Assembly (NCBI GenBank): GCA_000320545.1 | Contig: ADNK01003491.1 | Location: forward strand, 1 to 23,414 | DNA length: 23,414 nt | Reading direction: 5' to 3' | DNA from: Bigelowiella natans CCMP2755 | Taxonomy: Eukaryota > Cercozoa > Chlorarachniophyceae | In this document: positions 8,757-20,300 of the stretch, one piece after another | How the letters are laid out: each line of letters starts with the position of its first letter | Position numbering within the stretch: the stretch's first letter is position 1 | The notes under the pieces: generated by a model | The model's input: the letters and a program-made list of their open reading frames with translations, nothing else | Told to the model about the DNA's origin: nothing | Database searches by the model: none | Program-made: the position numbers and the translations under genes

Positions 8757-10223
8757 ATGGGAGCGAGAAAGTCGGTTATTGAGAAAATGGATGAAGATAA
8801 CCTTGTTATCAAGGAACACGTTGATCACCGGACTCCAATTTACGACCTTGGACATGGGTAAACATTTTATCCCGATCAATATATACGTGTATATTTATGT
8901 ATTATATATTTATGTGTGTGTGTGTGTGTGTGTATGTGTGTGTAATTCAGGACTTTGCATCATGTCGGCGATACCGCTAAAAATGTGAAAAAAACTTCTG
9001 GATGGATGAGGAGAAAGGAAAAAAAAGAGGAAAACCTTGGAACAGAAAAACACACACAGATGGGAGGGTAGGAGATACTTTTGACATCACTAGATCATGC
9101 CGACGTTATGAGAATTCGAAGGTATTTCATGCCGACATCATGAGCATTTGTAGGTATTTTATCCAACCCTCGAGCGAGCATGTAAGCCAAGTAGTTAATG
9201 GAAAAGCGGCAAAGAAGTCGCCAGCTTTTAGGTATATTGAGTATCATTCACCATTATATAGTTTCGAAATTCACTTCAAAAATTATTTCAATTCGCTAGG
9301 TATGTCAAACCTACAGGAGTGAAGACTGAGAACGCAAACAAAATATTTTACGTCAAAAAATTAGCAAGCCAAAGTAAGCATTTTAATTTTCATTCTTATC
9401 TTCCACTAACCAGTCCAACGCGTTTGCAGATGATACGAAGTTTGGGCACCCTGTCACATCTGGAATGCATGAAAGTTCAGCGAAGCAGGGTTCTCAAATA
9501 ATTGATTTCAGTTTGGTTCCAACTCAACGATATTGTGTTTTGTATAATTTTCTTCGAATTAGATCAATGGTAAACACAGTTGTAGACATATCAACAAAAC
9601 ATTTTGATATAAATCCATTAGATGGGAATGGATACTTAGAGTGCATCTTCTGCGATGAGATCCCGGACGTTATATACATGAATTCTCTTTGCAGTCATAT
9701 TGGGTATGAAAAGTATGAGTAATAGCATCGTACGATAATTAATATATTTATGCCACAGATGCAGAAAATGCTGGTTAGGTTGGTGCAAGGATCATCTGGA
9801 CAATCTTAAGGTAAAAGATCGTGATGAATAATTCCTCACATTCTTCCTAAAGGAGTTCACTTTCTCTATCCAGTGCCCAAAATGTGGAATAAAAACAGAA
9901 TTAGCGAATGTTAGCATGATCACAGCATATGAAAGGTATGCATCCAAAGTCTTTTGGTTGATTTAAATGAAAAAATGGTCCAACCTCACGCTCCATCCAG
10001 GCGCAAGCTGTTGACTTTCCACAACGGAAACTTAGATGACTCGAAAGGTAGTGAGTAAATTTACAATTGGTTTATGTCGACATGGGTATGACTATGAGCA
10101 TTACTTTAAGGAATGAACAAAGTAGCCGAGGGAAATTTAGACGCCATAGACGAATCAGATCTGGATGATGACAGTGATGGCTTAGAAACTTCAGTCACAC
10201 ATTGCGATACAAAATATCCCTAA
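8757..10223 (+). CDS. RING-finger protein with predicted N-myristoylation signal
   Basis: Nine exons: 8757-8857, 8951-9067, 9154-9231, 9300-9373, 9430-9703, 9759-9810, 9874-9935, 10001-10047 and 10111-10223 (stop TAA), all GT-AG and in frame, giving 305 residues. An in-frame stop at 8724 makes 8757 the first ATG. The N-terminus MGARKS fits the Met-Gly-x-x-x-Ser N-myristoylation pattern. A basic stretch follows (KNVKKTSGWMRRKEKK, 45-60). A C3HC4 RING lies at 194-236: C194-x2-C197-x13-C211-x-H213-x2-C216-x2-C219-x13-C233-x2-C236. An acidic tail (DESDLDDDSDG) follows. The RING suggests E3 ubiquitin ligase activity and the N-terminus membrane attachment, as in ZNRF1/2; both are inferences. I cannot assign it to a named family. 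Residues 74-190 have no recognised domain. Intron 1 ends in a TG repeat (8913-8943). Confidence 0.75.
8913..8943 (+). repeat. (TG)n microsatellite at the 3' end of RING gene intron 1
   Basis: TG repeat with one TA interruption, preceded by TA-rich sequence from 8880. It ends 7 nt before the AG at 8949-8950 that starts exon 2. Confidence 0.9.
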
Positions 10224-10807
10224 TGCCACATATATTTCACGTTAGCTATGTGTAGCACTAGAGCACGTGTGTACATCATGTAGCATGGCATTTACGTACA
10301 TGTATCACAGCCACATATCGCAATGTGTGCACTTCATCTGAAACCTAGAAACGAGGGTGGTAACCAATTACAATCAAATCGCAAGTCAGATGATGAAACG
10401 CGACACTTCATGTGTGTAATGTTTGATGTATGAGATCGCGCATGCCATATACATCACTTATCTGACTGTGTGACAGCGCCTCTCTCTGAACGTTTGTCAT
10501 TTCGTCGGCGAAAGTGCTGCGAGCATTACAGACAGAGGGGGCTGTTTTCATGCGATGCACATGCACATGATGTACTTATTGACGCATCATTGCTCATGTC
10601 GGCAACTTCATGCGGCGCTGCCACCGCCATGCATGGCATTCGATCTAGCATGCAGCATGCGCGCACATCGTGTCACATAATCGTTTCTTCGATTCATTAT
10701 ATTTGGACGCCAGACCATGATCGAGACGACCAGCTGCGCTGCATGCACCTGCATGTCCACGACGATCGCATCCGCGTGTGCATGCACACACACTGCGCAC
10801 AACTTTA

Positions 10808-10837
10808 TAGGGACTTAAAAGTCCCTACACGTGTAGG
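10808..10837. repeat. two overlapping palindromes, first GGGACTTAAAAGTCCC copy
   Basis: TAGGGACTT (10808-10816) and AAGTCCCTA (10819-10827) form 9-bp arms around AA. CCTACACGTGTAGG (10824-10837) is a perfect 14-bp palindrome overlapping the right arm, so alternative hairpins compete for the same bases. The 16-bp core recurs at 11019-11034. Confidence 0.85.
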
Positions 10838-11018
10838 CCGTCTACGACATGTGTACATCGTGTACTTCACATGTACCCTTAGCTACACATGTGCCAAATT
10901 TTCGGTACATGTGCAGTGGCTTGTTTAGTGCATGTGTGGATGTGAACAGAGCATGTGTACTTTTTAGGTGCATGTGACATGCCTGGGTACATGTGTTCCT
11001 CATACGCGTACACGCACA

Positions 11019-11034
11019 GGGACTTAAAAGTCCC
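11019..11034. repeat. second GGGACTTAAAAGTCCC palindrome
   Basis: Exact copy of the 16-bp core at 10810-10825, 209 bp downstream, without the outer TA pairs. The stretch between the copies holds about eight CATGTG/CACATG sites. Confidence 0.85.
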
Positions 11035-11325
11035 CATGGCTTGGATGGAGCTGTGCCCGCTGCGCGCTGCTGGTGCGCGTCATGCGCCCCCGCAACAATG
11101 ATGCTCTAGATGCTGCATGGGATGGCCGACATCGAGCGCAAGGCGCGAATGACATGGACATGGCAATGCATGCAGCGGTGCACACACGTTGCACACGTTA
11201 GTGTGTGATTGCTCACACATCATAATCACAGCATGGACATGCAATGCCATGTGTGCACCACGTGTGACATCACTATGTCCATTGCAAGCATGCCCCTTCT
11301 CATTGCAGACATGTGATGCCACACA

Positions 11326-11431
11326 TGACAATGGACACAGCAATGCACTACACATGTCATGCACATTGTGCATTGCTAGATTGCATGTCCATCATCATGC
11401 ACTGCACATGACATTGTTGTGTCCATTGTCA
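11326..11431. repeat. 20-bp inverted repeat with 66-nt spacer
   Basis: TGACAATGGACACAGCAATG (11326-11345) pairs with CATTGTTGTGTCCATTGTCA (11412-11431), 19 of 20 positions. Further ATGGACA/TGTCCAT copies in either orientation lie nearby at about 11155, 11232, 11275, 11382 and 11456. Confidence 0.8.
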
Positions 11432-12779
11432 CACACCGTCATTGCACACGACATCACGTGTCCATCATGCGATCGAGCTTTGCGATGCTAGTTTGCGTTC
11501 CGAGCTGCACCACGTGCACGTCATTTGTCATTTGCTTCACAAAAGTGATGCATGCATGCCAACCGTCGATCACATGTGTGCATTGTTCACATCTGCCACT
11601 GGACATCGCGCATGCAATCGCAGGCTCGATCTAGCGATCCATGCATGCACGTGACTGGAGCGATGTTGTGCAATGTGCGTGGTGTCTGGGTGGACACAGT
11701 CCAGTCAGTGCATGGCTAGACCTAGCAGCAGAGATGCAATGCGTTGATGTTCGAGTTGTGCGTGAGTTGCACGTCGCTCCGCTGCACGCCATGCAGCCAA
11801 ATCATTCATCAAGTGCACTGATTGTGACAAGGTTGACCAAGCCAGCATGCTTGCTGCTGCATGCAATGCAGCTCGCTTGTTCCAGTGTTGCTGTGGCCAA
11901 TCAGCGCCAGACATGTGCGCGCATTGCTTTGATTCGGAGAGCTCCAACAATGGACATCTGTGACATTCATCAGCTGAGGGGATTTGCAGCAGCATAGCAG
12001 GGGCTTCCGGCATTGCCGGGGGGCCGCCCCAAACAATTCACCGGCATGCATGCTTCAGGTGAAATTGGCCAAGATGCATGCACACGGCCAATTGAACGGT
12101 CATTGAAAGATCACAATCCAAACAACCACCTGCTGCGCATGCACGCTGCTCTTGCACACGGCTCGCCCCGCGTGGAGTCTCGGCAAGTGCAGCACGGCGC
12201 ATGGCCAGAACATTGCAACTTGGCCGCATTGATCGCACGTGCGTGTGCCAGCACACCTTGCCCAAACCAGCAAACCGTGTGACATTGGGCTGTGTGACAG
12301 AGCGGGCGGGCCATGACGTGCGCACGTGTGGCCAGGAGCAACGCGCATGTGCAAGGAATCGATGCAAGTTTTGTGTTCAATCTTGTTCTGGTTTTCGAGA
12401 AATTCCACTTTCATTGCCCAAAATTCAGCCATCTGCGTGCCATGCAGAGAGAAAAATTTCACGTGCTTTGGTTCCAACTGGCTCCAAGCACAGCAGGAGT
12501 TGCAGGAAACTGTTCCTCTGAGCTGTTGATCAAGAGCCACCTGACACGCAGCACAAGTGGTTGGCTGGTTGGGCCCAAATCCAAAATTTCGAGGAGACAC
12601 CTCAGTTTTTGTGTTTTGAAAAGTGGGCAAAATTGAGAAATCAGAGTTTTCACGTTTTCACTTTTTCAAGAAAAAGCAAAAGCAACTCTCCCATTGGCAC
12701 GAATGCTCAGAATTGCGCACGCACAGCAAAAAACGATGAAAATTGCTGAAAGCACTGGTCAAACGAGTCCAGGAGTGTC

Positions 12780-12861
12780 AAAATGTCGACACTTTGCTTC
12801 ACGTGACCACTTGTGTGCACACTTGGTGCGTGGTCACACGCAGCAAAATGTCGACATTTTG
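12780..12861. repeat. 31-bp imperfect inverted repeat containing an 18-bp palindrome
   Basis: Arms 12780-12810 and 12830-12860 are complementary at 27 of 31 positions around a 19-nt loop. The right arm contains CAAAATGTCGACATTTTG (12844-12861), itself a perfect palindrome centred on GTCGAC. The left arm holds the same site with one change. It resembles the end of a foldback or MITE-type relic, but no target duplication or transposase was found. Confidence 0.75.
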
Positions 12862-14053
12862 TGTGTTCCCACCACACTTGCCCAAACCCGGTGACATTGA
12901 GGTTTCGATCTGACCAATCAGTCCCAAGCATCCAACGTCAAGTCAAAACGTTGTGTTTGCCCATGCACTGCCAGACTGGCTAGCTGGGATCAATGCATGC
13001 GGAGCAACATTCCCTGTGCATCTGGGATTTCGAGCACCACACACATTTTGTCTCGTTTTCAGGCAATCCCAGAAAGGTGGCCAATTTCGCTTCAAAAAAC
13101 AATTGATTGTGCATGGTGCATGAAAAATTGGCCCAATCGCTGGCAGGTGCATGTCACATTGCTAGATTGGTCCTGGCACACCCGTGAAATCCGTGTGCCA
13201 AACGGTTTGTCACGTGCATGCGCGTGCGAAGCGTTGGGCTGCACCAAAGTTGCTGAGGTTTTTCGTCATGTGGCATTGTTGCACATTTCTAGATTTGGGC
13301 TGGATGTGACGTGCCGCACACCGAGAATTTTCACAAATGATCAAATTCAATTGAGCCAAATTGAAGTTAGAAAGTGCGCAATGACAGCTGCATGTTGAGC
13401 AAAAAATTGTCGAAAAACATCATCTAGTTTTTGAGACAGCTCACTTTTTGTGTCGATGTTGCACATTTGGGCAAGATGTGAGTGATCGATGCATGCTAGC
13501 ATGTGCTACATGGTGCAATGCGGCGGACTAGCTAGCTAGCTAGCTGATGATGATCTCCATGCATCGCTAGCTAGATCGCCCGTGGATCATCGCAGATCGA
13601 TGCACATGTCTAGATGGGCTAGTTGAAGTATGACAGTAGGACACAGTAGCAGGGCAGAGTTAGCGCAGGGTAATTACAATGCAACCCGCGGGCGCAACGC
13701 TGAGCGCATCGATCGGCAAAGCAAAGCTAGCTAGGCAGCGAATCAAATTGAGATACTAGAAGAATTACTTATTTGAATGTGTAACTAACGGCACGAGATA
13801 TCTGCTGTGTACAAGGTATTGCTCTATAGAATATGACGGCGGATACCATGCCTACTAGGTAACACAGCTACGCATACGACTGCCAATCTCACAATGGCAA
13901 CTTGATCGGTTCCTAACGTTCGTTGCGAAGTGCAGGCACGCTTATATGTTGCGTGCGTTGATACATCATGGTGATTCTTGACCATGGTGGTGCTCATGTA
14001 TGTGGAGCTATGGGTCCGAAGGTTTTTGAAGTTGGATGGGGAACAAAATACTC

Positions 14054-16458
14054 TTAGTACCCATCTCTCTGTGGTCCCTTCGGATCCTCTTTCTGGTGCA
14101 TCTTTATAGCGTCGTCAATGCGGAGAATAGTTACAGCTGCCTCTGTGGCAAATCTGATCATCTTAATTTTTGCCATAGCAGGCTCCAGTACTCCATGCTT
14201 CATGTTGTCGCGCACTTCGCCGTTTTCCAAATCCAATCCAACCCATTTGAAATTTGGTTTTCCCTCTCCTTTCTGGTACGTCAAAACCACATCAAAATTC
14301 AGATTCGCGCTGACGCTAAAGATAAATTTTAACCTGGTATTTGCTATGATAAGCTCGCAATCTGGCGACAAGCTCAGTAGCATCGAATGCACCTGCAACA
14401 GAAGCTACCATTTGTATCGTGCGATTGCATTTTAACAAATACAGTAATACCGTTTGTTGCTAGAGTTTTAGGGATAACCAAAAGCGCCTGGGCAAAGGTT
14501 CCAATTGCCAATTGAGCGCGGGTGCCCTGAAACCATAAGGCCAACTTTAAGTGTATTCAGCGAATAAAATGTAGCTTTGACATTACCAAAGTCAAAGAGA
14601 AATGTTCCAGGAAAACAGAAAGCGCTGCCTCGACTGCACCTCCGCCTGGAGCTAAGGTGTTTGACTCTAGTGTCCGTTTCACTATGCACATTGCATCATG
14701 CAGCGAACGGTCAACCTAGTAGTTATTTAAATTCATTAATCTTTTGAAAGAAGTTTTCATAAATATTTTCCGACCTCATCCAAAAAGTAATCATTGGCAC
14801 CTCGCAAAACTATAGTTTGGGCTCTCGTGGTAGAACAACCCTATAATGATTCATGTTGCGTCAGTATTGCCAAGGGTTTATTCTTAATATTTCATGACAA
14901 TCAGAAAGTATTTATACCTTAATATAAATTAGTTCCCCGTCTCCAACTTTTTCTTCGGAAACAGTCTCCGCCTCGCCGAGAGTTGAAGGGTCAACGGATT
15001 CTCCTTCTTTCTCATCACTCAAAGTGAGAAGAAGACGCCCTAATTTAGTTATGTATTCAAAGTTAAGTTTGCCCGAAAGGTTGTCCGTTCGTATATCACC
15101 TCCTGTGAGTTTTGCTATCTTTCGCAAATCAGATTTCTTGCACCGGCGGACAGCCATCACGTTATTTTCAACGAAAACTTTAGAAGCCATATCATCGATT
15201 CCTCCAGTGGTTAGTACGACATTTGCTCCGGCTTCAATCAACATGCGACATTTCCTTTTCGTAATCTCCCCTTCCCTGCATTAATTAATGTTAAGCTTAC
15301 AGGGTTCAAGAGTGTAAAAATAGTTTGGTACATCTTTCGAATGTCTTCTAGTTTCTTGGGATCATCAACAAGGACTTGAACACCGAAGGCCATTTTAGCT
15401 TTGCGCAGATCGAAGTCCAGTAGAGCAATTTTGGCCTTGTTCACGGTAGCAGGCATTTGTGTAGATACTTTGACACAGTTTAGAGAAAATCCATTCACGA
15501 GTTCACTGTCTCTAGCACTTTTGCCGTGAGCTTTGAGAATATTTATTGCGCTAACTGGATACTTTGATTTGCCTTTTGAGTCAGTTGTTTCTACCCTCTT
15601 CACTGCCTCCACCGCCATTTTCGCAAAAAAATCTGCCTCACTAACATAAAAAGAAAGGAAGAGCTCTCAACATTTAACATAAAAACAATCATTTGCAAAC
15701 GAGTAACCTTCCGATAATCTTCGAAGACATGCTTGTCTTAGCAGCGTTCATGATAGCTTCATCACCTAGATCCGAGAGTTTCACCGACATTTCTTTCTTG
15801 ATAAATCGGCATGCTTCCTTTTTAGCTAAAAGGAAACCAGAGATGATACTTGTGGGATGAATATTCTTCTTTACCAATTCATTCGCGGCCTGCACAACCA
15901 CAGTAATCAAACATTTTTGAGAAATATAGACAACAATCTGATATTCATGTATTCATATATTGTATATCGCCCCTACAACAACACGAACACATCGCAAGCG
16001 CTATCGTGCTATCCTAATCACTTAAAGCAATTTCGTGTACACTTATTTTGTAGTGAGAGAATTGGGGTTAGGAGCTCTTCTCTAATGTAACCTTAAGTAA
16101 TTCAGCAGCAAGAATGACGACGCTTGTAGTTCCATCTCCAACTTCTTGATCTTGCATGTTTGAAAGTTCTACCAATACCTTTGCGGCTGGGTGTTCAACT
16201 TCAAGTTGGCGCAATATAGTCGCTCCATCGTTGGTGATCGTCACGTCCCCTATCTGGTCGACGAGCATCTTATCGAGTCCGACAGGTCCCAAAGAGGTCT
16301 TCACGATGTTTGAAATGGCAAGTGCAGCTTGTACTGTATGAAACATGTGAGGTTAAATGTGCTGAAAGTTCACTTAATCGTTGCACTGAACCGTTCTGAG
16401 CTCGAACATCTTGTCCTGTTGAGCGATCTCCCGCTATCGTAAGTCCAGCTTGGGCCAT
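14054..16458 (-). CDS. CCT1: T-complex protein 1 subunit alpha (CCT1) of the CCT/TRiC chaperonin
   Basis: ATP-dependent subunit of the cytosolic eight-subunit CCT/TRiC ring that folds actin, tubulin and other proteins. Ten exons on the minus strand: 16458-16392, 16333-16092, 15889-15708, 15640-15332, 15275-14918, 14840-14775, 14715-14587, 14526-14451, 14392-14334 and 14272-14054 (stop TAA), all GT-AG and in frame, giving 568 residues (human 556). The alpha identity is clear from [47 protein letters not shown] and [10 protein letters not shown]. The ATP-site motif GDGTTS is at 88-93 and the GGG of [12 protein letters not shown] is present. Exon 5 carries about 19 extra residues ([18 protein letters not shown] region) compared with human CCT1, between KLTGGDI and LGEAE; no splice sites there would remove it. 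Intron 2 (202 nt) is the only long intron. The gene is divergent from USP7, with 850 bp between start codons. Confidence 0.97.
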
Positions 16459-17308
16459 TTTGTTGCTTTAAACTACGTCTGTAATGGACTTCAGATGAAG
16501 AAGAGGTGTAAGAGGGAGACGGACTGGAGTTGCGGAGGAAGCGGTTTTGAAGGTTTGCGTGTTTTGGTTTTTCTCCCGCACTCACAGCTCTTTCCAGGAG
16601 TGAAAAAATAAAAGGCCAATTAATCCAGAATTAGGCACAAATGATGCAGCTAAGGACCAAAATGTCCTATTTTAGGCCAATTACACGTTAGAAAAGCGGG
16701 ATTTTCATTTTGCTACGAATTCTGTTACTGCTGAAAATTCAATTTGGCGGTAAGCAGGAGTGCTCTTTCGAGAAAACGCATAAGGTTTCCCACAGGATTT
16801 GCATTCGATGGCTTGTTTCAATGCAAAGTCACCCTTTCGATTTTTATGATCTAATTAATTTATCGGTAATCAAATCCTGTTCCCATCGGTCAATACCAGT
16901 TTTTCTTGATTCTCTGATACTTTGATCATTTTTTCACGCATTAGTGCAACCAGCGATGACGCATTAGAAATATTTCCGTCCTTTTGTGCACGTATTCTGA
17001 ATGTTGGTTAACAAGTGGCACATAGGAAGAGGAAGAAAGGGCGCCAGGTGAATTTTATCGTAGAATTTCATAGGTAATAGCAAGAGTAAAACAGCTTACA
17101 TTTGTTACAATTTCATCCGAAATCGTACTCACTGAAGACATAACAAGGAGAGCAAGTGCGTGGAGGGGGCCCAAAAGCTAAAGTGGTAGCTGTCATTGAA
17201 CTCCCTATCGATTGTGATAAATAAAAATAATTGAACGCAGGTATCTTATCATCTCACAAGGAAGTCTAATCAAGGCATCCTGTTTGAAAAGGGGGGCGAA
17301 AGTTCATC
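16459..17308. promoter_or_regulatory. shared upstream region of divergent CCT1 and USP7 genes
   Basis: 850 bp between head-to-head start codons, presumed to hold both promoters and 5' UTRs. No supported coding sequence. One nGAAnnTTCn dyad occurs at 16732-16741, about 275 bp upstream of the CCT1 ATG, but a single match in this length is near chance expectation. No tRNA-like A/B boxes were found. Confidence 0.55.
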
Positions 17309-20300
17309 ATGGAACATGAAGAAGGAACAGATCCGGTGTTAGGGCCGGAGCCTGCGACAGAGCAGCCGGAGGTGAACTCCCAAACAGACGAGGAGAGCGA
17401 TCAATCTCGCTCAGCAGTTTCGGATCCTACTGAGCCGAGAACGCTAGATGGTAAATCTTCGATGCTTGACGATGATGAAGACGAAAACGACGAAAACTAC
17501 GAGCCAAATCAAGAGGAATCCGATTCTGAACAATCAGCAGAAACGTCAAGGAAGGGATGTACACACGTGTGGAAAGTGGAAAATTTTTCAGGAAAGCTTG
17601 AAGGAGATCAAGAGAAATACTACAGCGAAAAGTTTAAAAGCGGAGACTTCGATTGGTAGTTCATCATTCTAGTATCTTAGTAATTGTCGCTGATATGAAT
17701 CCTTTATTTATTTCGTACAGTCGAGTGCTGCTCTTCCCCCGAGGAAATCTGCAAGGAGTTCCACTTGCGAACAGCGACCATCATATTTCTATTTACGTTG
17801 AGGTATTGGGTCTTCCGCCCCAAGGCGTATATGGGACCTTCGGGTTTACAGTGGTGGACAAGAAGGATGATGAAAAGTCTGTAAGGAAAGGTAATTCCAA
17901 TACTATGCTAGTGCCTCCTATTGTATCCTAACATTTATTTTTGTATGAAGAGGGGAATCATAAATTTACGATTGGGGAGTACGACAGAGGCTTCAAGAAA
18001 CTTATATCTCTCGCCGATGTCAGAAGTAAGGAGAGGGGTTTCCTGGTTGATGATACACTGGAAATTCGTACAGTAATCCGCGTGCAAACGACGGAAGACA
18101 TTCGAATGCTCGAATCGAGGCCTTTATACGATTCAAAGGAACACACTGGCTTTGTTGGGCTAAAAAATCAAGGTGCTACATGCTATATGAATTCTCTGCT
18201 GCAGTTTATGTACCATATCCCAAGGTTGAGGGAAGCCGTTTACAATATGCCAACTGAGGAGACGAAGAAAGAAGGCATTGCACTCGCATTACAAAGAGTG
18301 TTTTATCATCTCCAAACCAATTCAAAAAGTGTCGATACAAAAGCTCTCACTAAATCTTTCGGTTGGAATAGCATGGAAGCTTTTATGCAACACGATGTCC
18401 AGGAATTCAGCAGGGTTCTCTGTGACAGCTTAGAGGAAAAGATGAAAGGAACAAAGGTTGATGGTATGATTGCACAACTCTTCAAGGGGAAACTCGAGAA
18501 CTTCATTGAATGCATTAACGTGGATTACAAGTCCACGAAGTATGAGACTTTCTACGATTTGCCTCTCGTGGTTAAGGGTTGCGCTAACCTGCACGAAAGT
18601 TTCAAACAGGTAGGAAGAAAAATAATAAATGAGTGCCCATTATTATGAGCACATGTATTTATTACACAGCGCATCCTTTTACGCATAGAATATGCGGTTG
18701 GGGAATTCAATAGGTCTGATTTTTTACTGTTCACAGTATATGGAAGTTGAAACACTGGAAGGAGATAATCAATATCGAGCTGAAGGGCATGGAAAGCAGG
18801 TATTGGAACTTCTGAACTTTTGATTCATATATGTGAAATAAGCCTCTCTTTTTCAGGATGCCAAGAAAGGATGTAGGTTTTTGTCATTTCCGCCTGTTAT
18901 GCATTTGCACCTCAAACGATTTGAGTACGACGCAATGCAGAATTTGATGGTGAAAGTGAACGATGCTTTCGAATTTCCAACACAAATAGACGTGAGTGAA
19001 TTTTTGCATGAAGAGGGAGAACAAAGATCTGATCCGCAGAAGATAAAAAAGGATGAGATAGATGTGCCAAATGGCAGTCAGAAGGCCGAAAATGCAGAGA
19101 AGCTCTCAACCACTCAAAATATGAATACGGAGGAACAAGAAGCTACGAAGATTCCCAAAGTAGAGTCAGGCTTGCAACAAGCTATAAAGGTTCCAAGAGT
19201 CGGTGACAATCTCTATCTACTGCACAGTGTCCTTGTACATAGCGGAAGTGTACATGGTGGACATTATTTCGCGTACATTCGCCCCTGCCCTCGCTTGGTG
19301 ACCGATGCTGAACCATCGATAGATGAGAACGGGCGAGAAGTTTATCCAGATGCAGGAAAGTGGTACCGATTCGACGATGAGGAGGTTCGTCGTGTTCCGC
19401 AGACAATGGCAGTATCAAAGAATTTTGGAGGTGCCGAGGATTTTTCAAACTTTAACAGAAGGCCACTAACTCATCGCCGTGAAAGACCAAGAGCGTCTTC
19501 GGCCTATATGCTTGTTTACATTAACTACAAAGAAACTTTGTATCATCCTCGGCTGCAGGACCTAGTTGCGAAGACTGCGGAGAAAATACGCGAGGAGAAG
19601 AAAAGGCAAGATCTTCTTGAGAAACACCAAGAAAACGATAGAGAACCTGGTAAAGGTGATGACGCGATACAGACACCACGTGGCCCTTTGGAAAATGACA
19701 AAGAGAACAGCGTTCATGAGGTTCAGCCAAATTATCCTAAAGAACAAAAAGTGCTCGAAATGAAACAAGGACAACGTATCCTGATATCTCGAGATCGTGG
19801 AGTGACAAAAGTCCGAGACGAGCACACAGAACAAAAGGGAAATGTCGTTGACTCCGAAGAGTCGAAAGAAGTCAAGGTGCCAGGAAATGGGCTTGAAATG
19901 GAGGTTGAGATTGAAGAGAAGGAGCTGACTGATAACAAATACTCTGAACCCAGACCGGGGGAAAAGAGGAAGCGGAAGCATGCTGGTCCAGAACAAATTC
20001 GGCGTCGCAGGCGTAAGAAACATGGACAACAATATCCAGCCACTGAAAGTGCGGATGATACAAATGAAGGAGCTGATATTCCTGTACCTGGGCATCTTCT
20101 TACTAGATTCCAGCACGAAGAGGAAGAAAGAAAGAAACGAGAAGAGGAGCTTCAACGTGCACATTTATATCACGATGTGGTAATTCTGGCGGAGACAAAA
20201 TTGATGAAAGTGAAGAAACTTGAAACTGAATTTTTCACATTTCAAGATTTCAACTGCTTGCGATATCCTTATGACAAAAAAAATGAGATGCCTTCTCTTG

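Larger units (their letters stand above)
10224..14053. other. 3.8-kb gene desert rich in short palindromes
   Basis: Region between the convergent 3' ends of the RING gene and CCT1. No protein family is recognisable on either strand, although chance open frames of up to 176 codons occur, notably at 12100-12630 on the minus strand. CATG, TGCA, CTAG and GATC words are strikingly frequent. Structured elements inside it: paired palindromes at 10808-10837 and 11019-11034, an inverted repeat at 11326-11431, small GC hairpins at 12007-12030, a long imperfect inverted repeat at 12780-12861, and GCTA tracts at 13528-13544 and 13566-13575. It could be decayed mobile DNA, a noncoding-RNA locus, or ordinary intergenic DNA of this genome. 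Confidence 0.6.

Noticed and set aside
12007-12030. Two adjacent GC hairpins suggestive of a transposon end or terminator
   Set aside because: Short stems, no matching end elsewhere in the window, and intrinsic terminators are not expected in nuclear DNA.
12100-12630. 176-codon minus-strand frame, with other long frames on the plus strand
   Set aside because: Several overlapping open frames on both strands, Cys/His-rich composition and no motif spacing of a known zinc finger. Best explained by low stop-codon frequency in this stretch.
12997-13398. 133-codon plus-strand frame
   Set aside because: No recognisable domain or splice continuity; same composition as the surrounding desert.
17159-17215. 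Possible tRNA A-box-like sequence
   Set aside because: It does not fit the A-box consensus and there is no B box downstream.
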